Shown: positions 37,640 to 51,040, numbered from the stretch's first letter. The stretch: DNA of 64,000 bases from Glandiceps talaboti (GCF_964340395.1 NC_135554.1:372001-436000); one strand, 5' to 3'. Numbers and translations: made by a program. The notes: generated from the sequence alone by a model not told the origin.

Positions 37640-38112
37640 CACATGAATGCTCTTGGATATCACTACTCTGATCACGCAACAACACTTGTGAACCTAAATC
37701 AAACAGACTGAGATATGTTGTCTCTGCTCGTTGGACATGGAACATGCTTACTCTTCAAGATAATGTCATGGAATAAACCATTCAACAATAAAGGATGGGC
37801 TGAGTACGGAGGGGGGGGACCTGTTCAAACATGTCTGAGTTATGGCTTTGGACATGAAAACTGCACCAATAAAATGGCTGCCAGGCAGCCATATCGGATT
37901 GTATCACGGCGAAAATGGATATGCACATGTATGTCATAGAACACTGTGCTAATGCTATCATTGAATGAGATCTGTTCAAGCATGTCTGAGTTATGGTTTT
38001 GGACAGGGAAAATTCACAAACAAAATGGTTGTTAGGCGGCCATATTGGATCGTATAATGAAACAAATTGACATGCATATGTATGCCATAGTATGTTGCCC
38101 CTGTATTAAGTT
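37640..38112 (+). mobile_element. family B repeat, 5'- and 3'-truncated (B2)
   Basis: Starts within the family B lead (tatcactactctgatcacgc) and has the tandem unit motifs. It stops at ccctgtattaagtttgaaaa, where family A copy A6 begins. The hairpin end is missing. Confidence 0.7.
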
Positions 38113-39499
38113 TGAAAAATACCGCCAATGGCGTTGTAGCACAACTGTACAGTTTTTAAAAATGTTTATCCATATGCTAGTCCATGCTAACAATAGGTGT
38201 TCATTTGCTGAATAACTATCCAGTTGCCTATCCAACCATGTTGCTATCTTTACAATAAATGCTATCATTTGGCTGTTGCTATGGGCATGGTCATGTTGTT
38301 AGATATATTTGCATACATTTGTGTATGTTTTTGTTCACTTGTGTATGAATTCCTGATATTGTCTTTGCAATATACGTGATCATTTGGCTGTTGCTATGGG
38401 CGTGGTCTTGTTGCTAGGCAAATTTACATACATTGTTTGAATGTTTATTCAATTGTCTATTAAACCCCATTGTTATCTTTGTGAAATACACCACCATTTG
38501 GCTGTTGCTATGGGCGTGGTCATGGTTACTAGGATATTTGCATACATTTTTTGAATGTTTATTCATTTGTCTTTCTATTCCTGTTGTTATCTTTGCAATA
38601 TACATGATTATTTGTCTGTTGCTATGGGCGTGGTCTTGTTGCTAGGCATATTTACATAATTTTTTTGAATGTTTATTCAATTGTCTATTAATCTCTGTTA
38701 TCTTTGTGAAATACACGACCGTTTGGCTGTTGCTATGGGCGTGGTCATGGTTGCTAGGGTATTTGCATACATTTTTTGAATGTTTACTCACTTGCCTACC
38801 AGATGATGTTGTTATTTGACCAAAATATTCTGCTATTTGGTTGTTGCTAAGGGCGTGGTCATGGTCGCTAGGGCCAATTTTGTCAAAATGTTTTGAAGAA
38901 AATCTGCAGAATAACACTTTAAGCAACATCTCACCAAGTTTCAGACTCAGTGACCACATACTTTTTGAGATATAAGTTTTTGACCAAAAATGAACATTTT
39001 TACACCTGATTTGCATATCACTCATGGAATCATTGTATACTTAATATTTCCTCGTCCATACATCCCTAGATGCATTCCCATTAAATTTCAGCCCAATCTG
39101 CTCAGTAGTTTTGGAATTAGAGATTTTTAATCAAAAAGACACATTTTTAGCCCTAATTTCCATATCACTGATGGAATCATCATGTCATGAACAAATCTTA
39201 CTTTACACCCCCTTAAGAATGTTCCCACCAAACTTCGCACCAATCTGCCCAGTGGTTTATGAGTTTAAGTTTTTTGACCAAAAATCACATTTTTGACCCA
39301 AATCACACACCTGTGATGCGATCATATTGATTTGAACAATTTCCCAACTAGACACCCAAGGTAATGAATCCACCAAATATCATGATAATCAGTCGAGCGG
39401 TTTTTGACTTTAAGTTGTTTACACACACACACACACAGATGCCGGGCGATCCCTATAGCACTACTGAACAGAACTGAGAGTTCAGTTGTGCTAAAAATG
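38113..39499 (+). mobile_element. family A repeat, full length (A6)
   Basis: Starts aaaaataccgccaatggcgt then tgtagcacaactgtac. It has five or six core units (ggctgttgctatgggcgtgg), the later blocks, and (ca)n at 39,421-39,436, and ends gttgtgctaaaaa. Confidence 0.85.
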
Positions 39500-40004
39500 T
39501 CTAAATCCTGAGCAAGCATGAAACTGAGATGACATGGAGAATGGTACGTTATTTACGTCTAGGGGATTACATAACGTATCCTTGGCAGATACACGTATTT
39601 GACCTAAACCTGTTGTTGTAAAGATTCAGTTTGCTTCACTGTATATTGCAGTATAACAACAAGCCAATTTTGAAAACAAAGGTCGTTGATCACGCGGTAC
39701 ATTTGCCGAGATCTCATAGCCGCAAAAGTTTACAAAATTGTCTAGTTTCGCATTTTCGGTGGCCGTTTCTGATGGGGGAAAGGGCAGATTAGGGCATCGA
39801 TTGTGCTGCGAGGTATTCCTAAGAATTGTTGCGGTTAGGAAATGTCAGATTTTCCGTAGGTAGGTCGATATTTTGGCGAAAATAGGGATTGATACGTGCG
39901 ATACCGATCTGCATCGCATCAGCTGATTGGAATCCCTGCACTAGGAATTGCAGCGTTAGGTGCGGGTTAAACACTAAAACATAAAAAGTCACCAAAATAG
40001 ACGA
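39500..40004. other. intron, no feature recognised
   Basis: Higher-complexity sequence with no repeat or gene that I recognise. Confidence 0.5.
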
Positions 40005-41253
40005 AACAAGTCATTGAGAATGACACAGTCCCCGCTATGATTGGGTTTTAAGGTACTGGCAGTTTATGTTGTCATTTTCTTGATATAACTACTCTGATCA
40101 TGCAACAACACTTCTGAACCTAAATCAAACAGACTTAGATATGTTGTGTCTGTTCGACATGGAATATGCCTACTCTTCAAGATGACATGATGGAATAAAC
40201 CATTCAACAATAAAGGATGGGTCGGGTATGGGGGGGGGGACCTGTTCAAGCATGTCTGAGTTATGGCTTTGGACATGGAAAATTTGCAAATAAAATGGCT
40301 GCCAGGCGGCCATATTGGATCGTATCACGACAACAATGAATATGCACATGTATGTCATAGAACACTGTCCTAATACCAACTTTGAATGAGATCTGTTCAA
40401 GCATGTCTGAGTTATGGCTTTGGACATGGAAAATTCGCAAACAAAATGGCTGCCAGGCAGCCCTATTGGATCGTATCACGATGAAAATGGATAAGCACAT
40501 GTATGTCATAGAACACTGTGCTAATACCAATTTTGAATGAGATCTGTTCAAGCATGTCTGAGTTATGGCTTTGGACATGGAAAATTAGCAAACAAAATGG
40601 CTGCCAGGCAGCCATATTGGATCATGTCATGATGAAAATGGATATGCACATGTATGTCATAGAACACTGTCCTAATACCAACTTTGAATGAGATCTGTTC
40701 AAGCATGTCTGAGTTATGGCTTTGGACATGGAAAATTCGCAAACAAAATGGCTGCTAGGCAGCCATATTGGATCGTATCATGACAACAATGAATGTGCAC
40801 ATGTATGTCATAGAACACTGTCCTAATACCAACTTTGAATGAGATCTGTTCAAGCATGTATGAGTTAAGGCTTTAGACAGGGAAAATTTGCAAACAAAAT
40901 GGCTGCTAGGCAGCCATATTGGATCGTATCATGATAAAAATGAATATGCACATGTATGTTATAGAACACTGTCCTAATACCAACTTTGAATGAGATCTGT
41001 TAAAGCATGTCTGAGTTATGGCTTTAGACTGGGAAAATTCGCAAACAAAATGGCTGCTAGGCGGCCATATTGGATCGTATCATAAAACAAATTGACGTGC
41101 ATATGTATGCCATAGCATGTTGCCCCTGTACCAAGTTTGAAAAAAATCCGTCCAGGCATCTCCAAGAAACGGCTGCGGACGGACGCACGGACGGACGGAC
41201 AGACGGAACCCAATCCATAAGTCCCTGTTCCGGACTTCGTCCGCGGGGACTAA
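40005..41253 (+). mobile_element. family B repeat, full length (B3)
   Basis: Starts acaagtcattgagaatgaca then cagtccccg. It holds about six tandem ~150-bp units and an (acgg)n tract at 41,177-41,205, with hairpin cggacttcgtccg, and ends cggggactaa. It has the most core units of the copies here. Confidence 0.85.
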
Positions 41254-41728
41254 AAAACCTCAAAACCTCACCAAGACGGTACAATTATTGCAGCTAATTG
41301 CAGTATAGCATGACAAGTTGAGAACTACACTTCTGTCTACGTGTAATACAGGTCATGTCAACATGTGCATTAATACACAGACTGTGGTTACTACCATGCC
41401 TTGACTGCGTTTCCTACCCCAACCCGCATAAGCACTTTCGATTTTATGTGCATTTCACTTGTTCCTCAGTTTCAATCGTGCTCAATGAACATAAATACAC
41501 AACACCCTAAAAACTATACGCACTAGACTTAGCCATCACAATAATGACTTTTACTGATGCAACAACTTTAGATTTTAGATTTACCCATTGCACATTGATC
41601 GTGTCCTTCATGGTACATGCAGCCACATCCCTATTTAATAGATACATCCATGCTATGGTACATACGTACCTGACACAAGTCGCTGTTGTTGGGGAAAACA
41701 CAAGCTATCACATGTGAATTACATGTAA
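41254..41728. other. intron, no feature recognised
   Basis: No gene seen. It ends with TAA at 41,726-41,728, the probable target duplication of the following element. Confidence 0.5.
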
Positions 41729-43771
41729 GGGACCGGTCAGTTTCTCCAGTCTGGGGGGGTGGATTCTTAAATCAGGCCGACAAAAAGTCACTGATCCCCC
41801 CCCCCTATCTGTAAAACCAAAAAAACAGGCTGACCCCCCCCCCCCCTATCACTTAATTCTAAAACATTACCCCCCCCCCCCCCCCATATATATAATATTC
41901 GCATGACAGGTATTTTTTTATCGTGACTCAGTGTGGACTGCTGGACTGTCTTGCATCTACTTTATAAGATCCCGGGTTAGCACTATCATATTTATAATTA
42001 AATATTCGAAAAGGAGTTTAATAGCATCTTGGCAGTGAAAGGTAGGAAAGCTCGAGAAGGGAATATGTACATCTCTTTTGGAGGTCCTAGGGGGTCTCTC
42101 CCTAGAAGCCCAGGAGGTTTTTACCTCTGAAAAGTCAATTTTGAGACTATTCAGGCATTATCAGAAAATAATTTCCAAGCTTTACAAGACAGCACCAACA
42201 TGTAAAATGCAACTACATAAAGTTGAAATATTTTTGAAATATAGTTTGATAGGATCTTGACAGTAAGAGGTAGGGGGAAGATCTTGAGACTAGGATGTGT
42301 ACACCTCATGTGTGTGGGGGGGGGGGGGGTCCTAGGGGGTCTCCCCCTAGAAGCCCTGGAGGTTTTTAACTCTGAAAAGTCAATTTTGAGACTATTCAGA
42401 CCCTTTCAGACAATAATTTCCAAGCCTTACAAGACAACACCAACATGTTAAAAGCAACTACATAGGGTTGAAATACTTTTGAAATATACTTTGATAGCAT
42501 CTTGACAGTAAGAGGGGAATAGCTTGAGAATGGAATATGTCCACCTCATGTGGGGGGTCTGAGGGGGTCTCCCTCTAGAAACCCTGGAGGATTTTTACTC
42601 TTAAAGCCAATATTTAGGCCATTCAGACCCTTTCAAGCAATAACTTAATCCATGCTTAAAAAAGACAGCAAGTATCAGAAACTATTCTTTATAACTTACA
42701 CTAAGGGTTGAAATATGTTCATAAAAAGTTTAAATGGCATCATTATATACATGTAGTAAAGGTCAGCACATCTATAATGGTAGTATCATTGGTAGGGGAG
42801 ATTTGGAGTTTAAGGTAATTTTAGACTATCTTGGCAAACGTTTCAGATCTTGAAAAGACAATATCATATCAAATTAGAAGAGGGTGAAAATATTTAAGAA
42901 AAGTTTAATACCATTATGACAGTAAAAAGGTTGTTGGTGCATCTGATTGTTGGTTGAATGTATGAGTGACCTCTGGGGGTGAGGGAGTCCTTGGGGTTTT
43001 CCCCCTGGCAGATCTGGAGTTTTTTGCTTGAGATACTAAGGCAATGTTTAGGTTATTCATAACCTTTGAGGTAATATTTCCAAGCTTCGAAAAGCTAAAT
43101 GTAAAACGTTTTTAAATGAGTTTCTCATATCACATAAAATGGACACGTAACATTAGTATATAGGGGCATTAATATTGCATGTATAATAAAGTCACCGGTA
43201 TGTTAGAGAACTTTAGGTGGTCATACCTAGTGTATAATAGTAACTGGAATCTGATGAGATGTGGTGATTTGTAGTGTCAATAGAATGACGAGTAGAACAA
43301 TTTAGATTAACTTCATTTATAAACTACCTATGAAAATTACCATTACGAAACCTTCAAGTTCACTTTTGCCCCAAACTGCAATATAAGTGAAGCATTGATT
43401 GTGAAACAGCCAAGCATTTACATGACATGTTCTGTAACTAGTGTGGTAGCTAGGTAATACCGGTACATGTACAATGTATATGAATATGTATAGTTAGGTT
43501 TGAACTAATAAGTAATGTTAACGAATTCATGTAAGAAACAGGGACAAGAACAAATATTGACATGTACCACATTTCAGACAAGGCTATATGCCATTGTAGA
43601 AAGGATTTTTTTCTTCCATCACTATCTGAAACACAATGACCCCCCCCCCCCCTTCCACAATTTTCAAAACAGCATGACCCCCCTACTGCCAATTTCAAAA
43701 ACAGGGTGACCCCCCCCCCTACCAATCCACCGCCCCCCCCCCCCCCCAGGCCGAAGAAACTGACCGGTCCC
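41729..43771. mobile_element. TIR element flanked by TAA, Harbinger-like, non-autonomous
   Basis: Left end GGGACCGGTCAGTTTCT and right end AGAAACTGACCGGTCCC are perfect inverted repeats of 17 bp. The similarity extends inward about 40 bp through ctgggggggtggatt and its complement. TAA lies directly outside both ends (41,726-41,728 and 43,772-43,774), as expected for PIF/Harbinger-type 3-bp TWA duplications. The interior has poly-C runs near both ends and family C tandem units (41,985-43,100). No transposase was seen. Confidence 0.8.
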
Positions 43772-43774
43772 TAA

Positions 43775-45030
43775 CAGTTTTGAGGAGTGAATATGTTTAG
43801 TTAATCAATGTCAAGGATAGTAAGAACGTGTATTTGACCACCGAAACAACATAATCGACTCCATTTTCAAGTAAAGGTCACGCCTGTGGTAACAGGCGCC
43901 TGTCAGCAGACTCGGCCTATTTAAAGGTCAGTAAATCATGTACATGTAAATGTTACCGGCTTTCTTGATCAATTTACTGGAGTTCCCCATGGGTGTGGCC
44001 CATGATCAAAAATGAAGTGATGGAAAACAAATGTAAATGCCTTGAAAATTGTGTTTGAACTAATAAAGAACGCAAGTTAGCTTCATAAAATATGTTCAAT
44101 ATGATCATGAGTACTTTTTTTGGAATGATAATGCATAGTCCAATTGTAAGTCTTGTTTTCCAGCAGAGTAGTAGTACAGAGAGCAGATCGTTTTTATTTT
44201 GATACATAACATATAGTGATATACCTCTGGATATACCATGTCTATGTCGCAATCAACGTACTAAAAAGACGCAATACTGATGTTGCAATTCAGTGTTGCC
44301 ATTGTTCTGTCTACCTTAGTGGAAAATTACTGTATCGTGACAAACACAAGTTCATGTGGGCACAGCACAGTAGTCAATAGCTCCCTCATCAAAAAACAAA
44401 CAAAGAAACAAGCAAAACAAAACAAAACAAAACAAAACAAAAACTCGCACTGTCAGACATGTCTAGACATAGTTCTCTTCAGCGTGTTAAAATTTTAGTT
44501 TACAAGACAAAAATAGTCGCAGATGATGCGGCACCATGCCACAGTAGGCCTACAGTTAGCACAGGCTATTTTTAGAAAGACAATGAAACCATGGAAACTG
44601 CTTCATGTCACTAGAGAGGGAAGATCATGCCCTTAGACTTTGTCATGGCCTTTCCGATTCCATCCATGAAGAGTGGACTCGCCCACATTGAAACTACATG
44701 TTATTACATTGTGTCACGTGTTGTCATATCATGAAGCCCTTTCTCATTCGATCTTTGTAAGTTCGTGGGTATGAAAATATCAGACCATTTTTGTCTCGAT
44801 TAGAATTCTATAATTGGGAATTAGAACGTAACATTTTGTTCATTTCGGTGACATTTTAGCAAGTATCACCTAAGTGGTGTAGGTCGACAACACTAGATGG
44901 GGTGTGTGTACATGTAAACGTGGCTCTGGATATGCGAAGTTCAACTAGTGATGTAGTAACCTCTTCCTAATATTTTTTTATTATTATATAATATTAAACC
45001 CCTTCACTTGTAATAATAATAATTATTATT
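43775..45030. other. intron, no clear feature
   Basis: Apparently single-copy DNA with an aaaac tract at about 44,392-44,442 and an AT-rich tract at about 44,970-45,045. No gene was recognised. Confidence 0.5.
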
Positions 45031-46544
45031 ATTATTATAATATACATCATTATATGGCTGTTGCTATAGGTGTGGTCTTGTTGCTAGGCACATTTACAAA
45101 CATTTTTTGAATGTTTATTCAGTTATCTATTAATCCCTGTTGTTATCTTTGTGATATACACAATTGGCTGTTGCTAAGGGTGTAATCATAGTTGTTTAAG
45201 GATATTTGAATACATAGTTTGAATGTTCCTTCACTTGTGTAAGAAACCCTGTTGTTATCTTTGTGTAGACACAATTGGCTGCTGCTAAGGGCATGATCAT
45301 AGTTGCTAAGGATATTTGAATACATTTTTGAATGTTTACTCACTTGCCTACCAGATCATGATGTTATTTATAAAGCAAAATATACTGCCATTCGGTTGTT
45401 GTGAAGGGCATGGTCATGGCTACTAGGGCCAATTGTGTCAAAATATTTTTAAAAAATACCGCCAATGGCATTGTAGCACGACTGTACATTTTTAAAAATG
45501 TTTATCCATATATGCGATCATTTGACTGTTGCTATGGGCTAGATATATTTGCATACATTTTTGAATGTTTTTGTTCACTTGTGTATGAATTCCTGATATT
45601 ATCTTTGCAATATACATGATTATTTGGCTGTTGCTATGGGCATGGTCTTGTTGCTAGGCAAATTCACGTACATTTTTTGAATGTTTATTCAATTGTCTAA
45701 GAATCCTTGTTCTCTTTGTGAAATACACCACCGTTTGGCTGTTGCTATGGGCGTGGTCATGGTTGCTAGGGTATTTGCATACATTTTTTGAATGTTTACT
45801 CACTTGCCTACCAGATGATGTTACTTGACCAAAATATACTGCCATTTGGTTGTTGCTAAGGGCGTGGTTATGGTTGCTAGGGCCAATTTTGTCAAAATGT
45901 TTTGAAGAAAATCTGCAGAATGACACTTCTAGAAACATCTCACCACGTTTCAGACTCACTGACCAAGTACTTTTTGAGATAAAAGTTTTGGACCAAAAAT
46001 TAACATTTTTACACCTGATTTGCAAATCACTCATGGAATCATTGTATGCTTAATATTTCCATGTCCAGACATCCCCAGATGCATTCCCATTAAATTTCAG
46101 CCCAATCTGCTCAGTGGTTTTGGAATTAGAGATTTTTGACCAAAAAGACACATTTTTAGCCCTAATTTGCTTATCATTGATGGGACCATAATATCATGAA
46201 CAATTCTTATTTAGTAAAAACACACTGAAAAATGTTTCACCCAAATTTCAGCCCAATCTGCCCAGTAGTTTTTGAGTTTAAGGTTTTTGACCAAAAATCA
46301 CATTTTTTTACCCAAATCACAAACCGGTGTAAGATCATTTTGATTTGAACAATTTCCCAACTAGACACCCAAGGTAATGGACCCACCAAATATCATGGCA
46401 ATTTGTTCAGCGGTTTTTGACTTTAAGTTGTTTACACAAACACACACACACACACACATCCAGACAGACAGATAGACAGATAGACAGACAGACCCCGAGC
46501 AATCCCTATAGCACTCATGAACCTCAGTTCAGTTGTGCTAAAAA
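45031..46544 (+). mobile_element. family A: partial copy followed by full copy (A7)
   Basis: 45,031-45,448 holds core units of a truncated copy. At 45,449 a new start, aaaaaataccgccaatggca, opens a copy with all later blocks and a (ca)n/(acag)n tract at about 46,438-46,490, ending gttgtgctaaaaaa. Confidence 0.8.
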
Positions 46545-47318
46545 AAAACCTTCAGATATAATATCACTTCTAGAAACATCTCACCAAATTTCAATCTCAT
46601 CGATTGGGTACTTTTTGAGATATAAGTTTTTGATCAAAATTCACATTTGTATGCCTAATTTGCATATTACAGATGAGATAATTATATGCTTAAGTAGTAG
46701 ATTTGGAATTAAAGAATTTTTACCAAAATGACATATTTTCAGCACTAATTTGCATATTACTGATGGAATCATCATGTCATGAACAAATCTTAATTAATTT
46801 ACACACCCCTAAGAACGTTCCCCTAAGAACGTTCCAAATTTTAGACCATACTGCCTAGCAGTTTGTGAGTTTTAATATCTGGTCAAATTAACAACCTTAT
46901 TGGTTGGTCCACGTGCATTTAGGCAACAAATCATCACACATAATCCAAGGTATCTATACTGGGAAGCATTCATATCACAGAACAAATTTCACACTGAGTT
47001 TCATAGAAAAAACTGGCAATAACTGTTAAAAGACTTCATAAACAAACAATTCTTTTGAACTTGAAATACATAATGTAATCTATCATACTGTGTCAGTACA
47101 TGCAGATGCAACATAGAGAAGTAGACAGATTAATCAGTATCCGTCTGAAGAAATAAACTGAAACAAAATGAAAGGTATAGATTCTGCAAAAGCTCTGCTG
47201 ACAAAACAAATAATGCCAATTAAAGCCATTGTGTAATTTCCCAAATAGTCACCCAAGGTAATATACCCACCAAATATCATCATGGCAATCAGTTCAGCAG
47301 TTTTGACTTTAAGTTGTT

Positions 47319-47350
<32 letters not shown>

Positions 47351-47425
47351 GACAGACAGACAGAGACAAACAGACAGACAGCCAGACACTTTGCCGTGCC
47401 TGTAACACTACTGAAGTGCTAAATT
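46545..47425 (+). mobile_element. family A fragments
   Basis: 46,545-46,890 and 47,225-47,425 carry family A 3' blocks (agatataagtttttgatcaa, ccaaatagtcacccaaggta, (ca)n, (acag)n). Between them about 330 bp resembles nothing else here. The end is degraded (cactactgaagtgctaaa). Confidence 0.65.
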
Positions 47426-47698
47426 AGTGCTAAAACTGGCAATAACAATTCAGTAGTGCTAAACACATGTACATTTTATCATCTACTAATAACAGCGATT
47501 TCTAAGAACCACAGCAGTTCTTATACAATTTTCATAATTTTTTTGGTGACTAACTCAGGTCGTTTGTTGATGATGATGATGAGGATGTTGTTGTTGTTGT
47601 TGTCATTGTTGTTGCTTAGAAACTTTGGATATCAGAATTTCATCATGAGACATTTCCTGAAAGCAGCTAATCACTTCAAGTAATATTAATCAACTTAC

Positions 47699-47803
47699 AT
47701 CTGATGACTTATTAAATGTGACAAATCCTCCAACGTAGATGAATATTAGGATAAATGCAACAATAAAGCAGAGTAAATTCAGAATCATCAAACTCCGGTG
47801 GAA
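47699..47803 (-). CDS. FRRS1-like: FRRS1-like cytochrome b561 exon (helix 3)
   Basis: A 105-bp exon, phase 0 at both ends, with acceptor TTATTTTGCAG and donor CAGAT|GTAAGT on the minus strand. The 35 residues start FHRSLMILNLLCFIVAFILI and continue FIYVGGFVTFNKSSD. FHRSLM is the family motif (cf. VHRSLM) at the cytosolic start of a b561 helix, with a conserved haem-region His, and the helix ends in GG. This is the most upstream exon I can find. The preceding part (AHG-type helix, DOMON and reeler domains in typical FRRS1) is not recognisable up to 64,000, so the intron before it is at least 16 kb. Confidence 0.92.
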
Positions 47804-47874
47804 CTGCAAAATAAACAAAGTGTAATCAACTTGCAGTTATGGTCAACAACTATTATATGGTACACTTTACACGG

Positions 47875-49555
47875 GTGGGCTAGAGACAGGAGTCAAATTT
47901 GGAAACTATTAAATCAGATACGGAGACCTGGAATTATCCTCTAAAAACCCATGTCACATCCCAGTTTCTCTGAATCTTGATGTGAGGGCACAACTTTCCA
48001 AAATGGCGGCATCCATCAAAGGGATTAAGTCTTGTGTTACATTTCTTCTGGAAAACAGCATTCAGTTTTAGATTTGACATCTTAAACATGTCCTATCCAA
48101 TGTTAAAATACATGGAGAGATAAAAATCATTAATTAGGCTCAAGCCTACTTTGAAGAAAGACAAAATAAAAGTTGTAGTACTGTACTGGAGTGTACATGA
48201 GGGTCATTGCATATGCATAGAACATGTAGTAGAATATACTTGGTGATACTGTTTTCATGCATATTTGACCAATATCTCAAACGAAAACAAAATATCACCA
48301 AGGGCATTCCAACAAGTAGTACTACTACATGGGTCAAAATAATGAAAAAATTTTGCTTGTCCACTGGGCAAGTAGAAAACAAAAAGTACTTGCCCAAATC
48401 AAAAAGTGCTTGCCCATTCAAAATAGTGGGGTATTTTTGTGTGGCTTACAAATGCACTGTTGTGATCGATTGGTCTTTCTTTTGTTTATTGTCAGAAAAT
48501 TTCACTTTGAAAGTTTCTGTGGGTACTGAAAAGTTCTCTCCACAATAAACAGGAGTCCTAGATAATATGGCTTAATTAATATTCATACTATAGCATAGCA
48601 TACAATTTTTTGTCCACCTGTGAAAAGTAGTTGTTAAAATAATCACAAGTTTTTCAGCACTTTCATAAGCTATCAATATAAAAAATGAACATTTATTTCA
48701 ACACATAAAATCTTTCTAAGTATTTCCTTTTGCACCATGTCTATATATTTTCTTTCCTTCCTCATCCACACCAACTATTTTTCTTCCACAAAATTTGCAG
48801 TTGATACAAACACCCAAAACCTGCAAAATCATGCTGTAATTTACTATTGTTGAACAATATTCAATGAGTCACTGGTCATTCCAGGTATGTTTTTTTGATA
48901 GAGTAAACAAAGTTTGTCAAGGACAGCTGGTCCAGATTGTTTTGAAAAGTCAAGTCAAGAAAGACGTCTTCTCAATATTGCTACAATGTTATAATTTTCC
49001 AGACTTGTTGGCACCATGGTTATACAATGTATCCAAAGTCCTATCAGACATGTGTAGTGTCTGATAAGTACAGCATGAACACAGGCAAAAACACACCCCT
49101 GATCAATAATCATACCAAATTTTACTTGCCCCTTGGGACAAGTACTTTTCAAAACAACTTGCCCAAGCCTTCAAATCACAATCAAGTAAAAGGCCATTAT
49201 TTCGAACCCTGTACTAGTATGCATACACATACACTCCAGTACAGTACATGTTAGCCCTGCATTTTTTAGAATTCGTCTTTCTTCAAAATAACCTTGAACC
49301 TAGCAATGGTTATGCTGTGGACACTCTCCATGTATTTTGACATTGGATAGGACATGTTTAAGACATCAAATCTAAAACTGATTAAAAAGTAAACTAATAC
49401 TCATGAGCAAAGTACTTCCTCCAATTGCAACCCCACATGGTGAATCAGAGAAAACTGGTATGTGACATATGCTTTTAGGAGATGATTCCTGGTCTTAGTA
49501 TCTGATTTAATTATTTCAGAATTTGACTCCTGTCTCTATCCTACCTGTTATATTT
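47875..49555. mobile_element. foldback element with ~340-bp inverted arms
   Basis: The left arm at about 47,875-48,212 (agagacaggagtcaaatttg, catgtcctatccaatgtt, acatggagag, tactggagtgtacatg) reappears reverse-complemented at about 49,218-49,552. The arms are diverged. The ~1-kb middle has short repeats of the cttgccca type. No ORF of known type was seen. Confidence 0.75.
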
Positions 49556-49654
49556 CACTTTATTATACCTAAATATACAATTTGTAACTTATATCTATAC
49601 ATTAAACCAACCACAGTCAGATCTACCTCTTACAGTTTATAAAACATTGCTACT

Positions 49655-49965
49655 TAAAGCAATCCAATCACATTCTACCTCTTATAAATGGCAATCCAAT
49701 CACATTCTACCTCTTATAAACGGCAATCCAATCACATTCTACCTCTTATAAACGGTAATAAAATCACATTCTACCTTTCATAACTTAAAAACAGTGCTAC
49801 TTACAACAAACCAATCACATTCTATCTCTCATATCTTATAAACATTGCTACTCACAATAAACCAATCATATTTTACCTCTCATATATTACAAGCATTGCT
49901 GCTAACAATAAAACAATCACATTCTACCTCTCATAATACACAATCAAATGTACATCTCCATAAAT
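49655..49965. repeat. ~50-bp minisatellite, first block
   Basis: Diverged units with aaaccaatcacattctacct then ctcataacttataaacattg and ctactcac. The same family is at 62,822-63,180 and 63,901-63,950. On the minus strand each full unit reads ATTGTGAGTAG. Confidence 0.8.
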
Positions 49966-50454
49966 TTGTCTAAGTACATTCATACATTATTTTTCTCTTT
50001 CTTTTCATTGAATAGCTTTTGTAGTTCATTAGTTTTATTATGTTATGTAATGCTTCTTTTAGATAGTTTATTAGTTTTGTTATTATTTTCCTTTTATGTT
50101 TTGTACCATTAACTACTCCCAGGGTTTTGTTACATGTACTCAAATATTAAATTTAATCATAACTTGTAACTGCTACTCACAACAAGACACACCTTCCCTC
50201 CAATACTTTAATTACTTCTATGTGACTGAATAGAGACATGATTTAAAAGAAATTGGTGGCAACAAAGAAATACTACAAAGTATCTCATAATTCATTAAAT
50301 TGCTGAATTTCGACAATTGAACCTGAAGATCAGAGTAAAACCAAAGGTCGATGTCTCAAAAGAAAGTGTAAACCAAGCAATAAGGGGGTAGACACTTGAG
50401 TGTAGTCTCTACATATTATTGTTTTTGAGTTGTGAGGTAAATCATGATTGTTCA
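49966..50454. other. intron, no clear feature
   Basis: AT-rich. A decayed relative of the 50-bp unit lies at about 50,158-50,182 (taactgctactcac). The passage from about 50,375 resembles the lead of the ~190-bp units at 32,380. Confidence 0.4.
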
Positions 50455-51040
50455 CTACAAATATGGCTGCCATTGAGTACAAATAGTACCAATAATGTAG
50501 CACAACTAGTTTTTATTTTGTATTTATCTGGTGGCCTATCCCACCCTGTTATTACATTTACCAATACACCATCATGTTCCTATGGGCATGGTCTTGCTGT
50601 TAGGCATATTTGCATTCATTTTTTGACCGAATATTGGGTGTAACAATTATAGTTTCATGACACTAAACAAAAGTTCATTATGTTCAAATGATACCAATAA
50701 GCAATCCTAACATTTATTCTGTGCATGGGTAAATGTATGTCTGCATGTGTATCTCTGTAAATTTGAATAATTTCACTTCAGAAACCATTACATCCTTAGA
50801 TTGATATTACAAAGTCCTTTCAGATTTCTTAAAGTTTGGCACATCTTTTTGCCAATTGAGGGGTATATCATGTACTACAGCCAAGATTTTTGCATTCCAG
50901 CAATTATTATGTATAGGAACAAACAATTCAAGACTGCCCTTATCGAAAGCATTCAGTTTAAATCTGGTTATAGACCTATTTTGCATATCACTGATGGAAT
51001 CATCATGTCATGAACAATTCTTAACCTACATACCCCCAAG
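50455..51040 (+). mobile_element. family A copy (A8), left part, split by a foldback
   Basis: Starts aaatagtaccaataatgtag then cacaac, with core and 3' blocks down to cttaacctacatacccc. It then breaks at the foldback tip. The 3' end resumes at about 57,890 (accatccccacaaactttca) and runs to 58,027. Confidence 0.7.

Noticed and set aside
38414-39025. Recurrent 60-130 codon frames such as MSDMQIRCKNV...SKHSKNVCK at 28,234, 38,414, 38,642, 45,654, 54,293 and 54,491
   Set aside because: They fall in the tandem core and 3' blocks of family A, shift frame between copies and match no protein motif.
50168-50226. Possible minus-strand exon (HIEVIKVLEGRCVL) with CAG acceptor and GTGAGT donor
   Set aside because: Its exit phase does not fit the phase-0 exon at 47,699-47,803, it has no b561 motif, and its donor end resembles a decayed 50-bp minisatellite unit.
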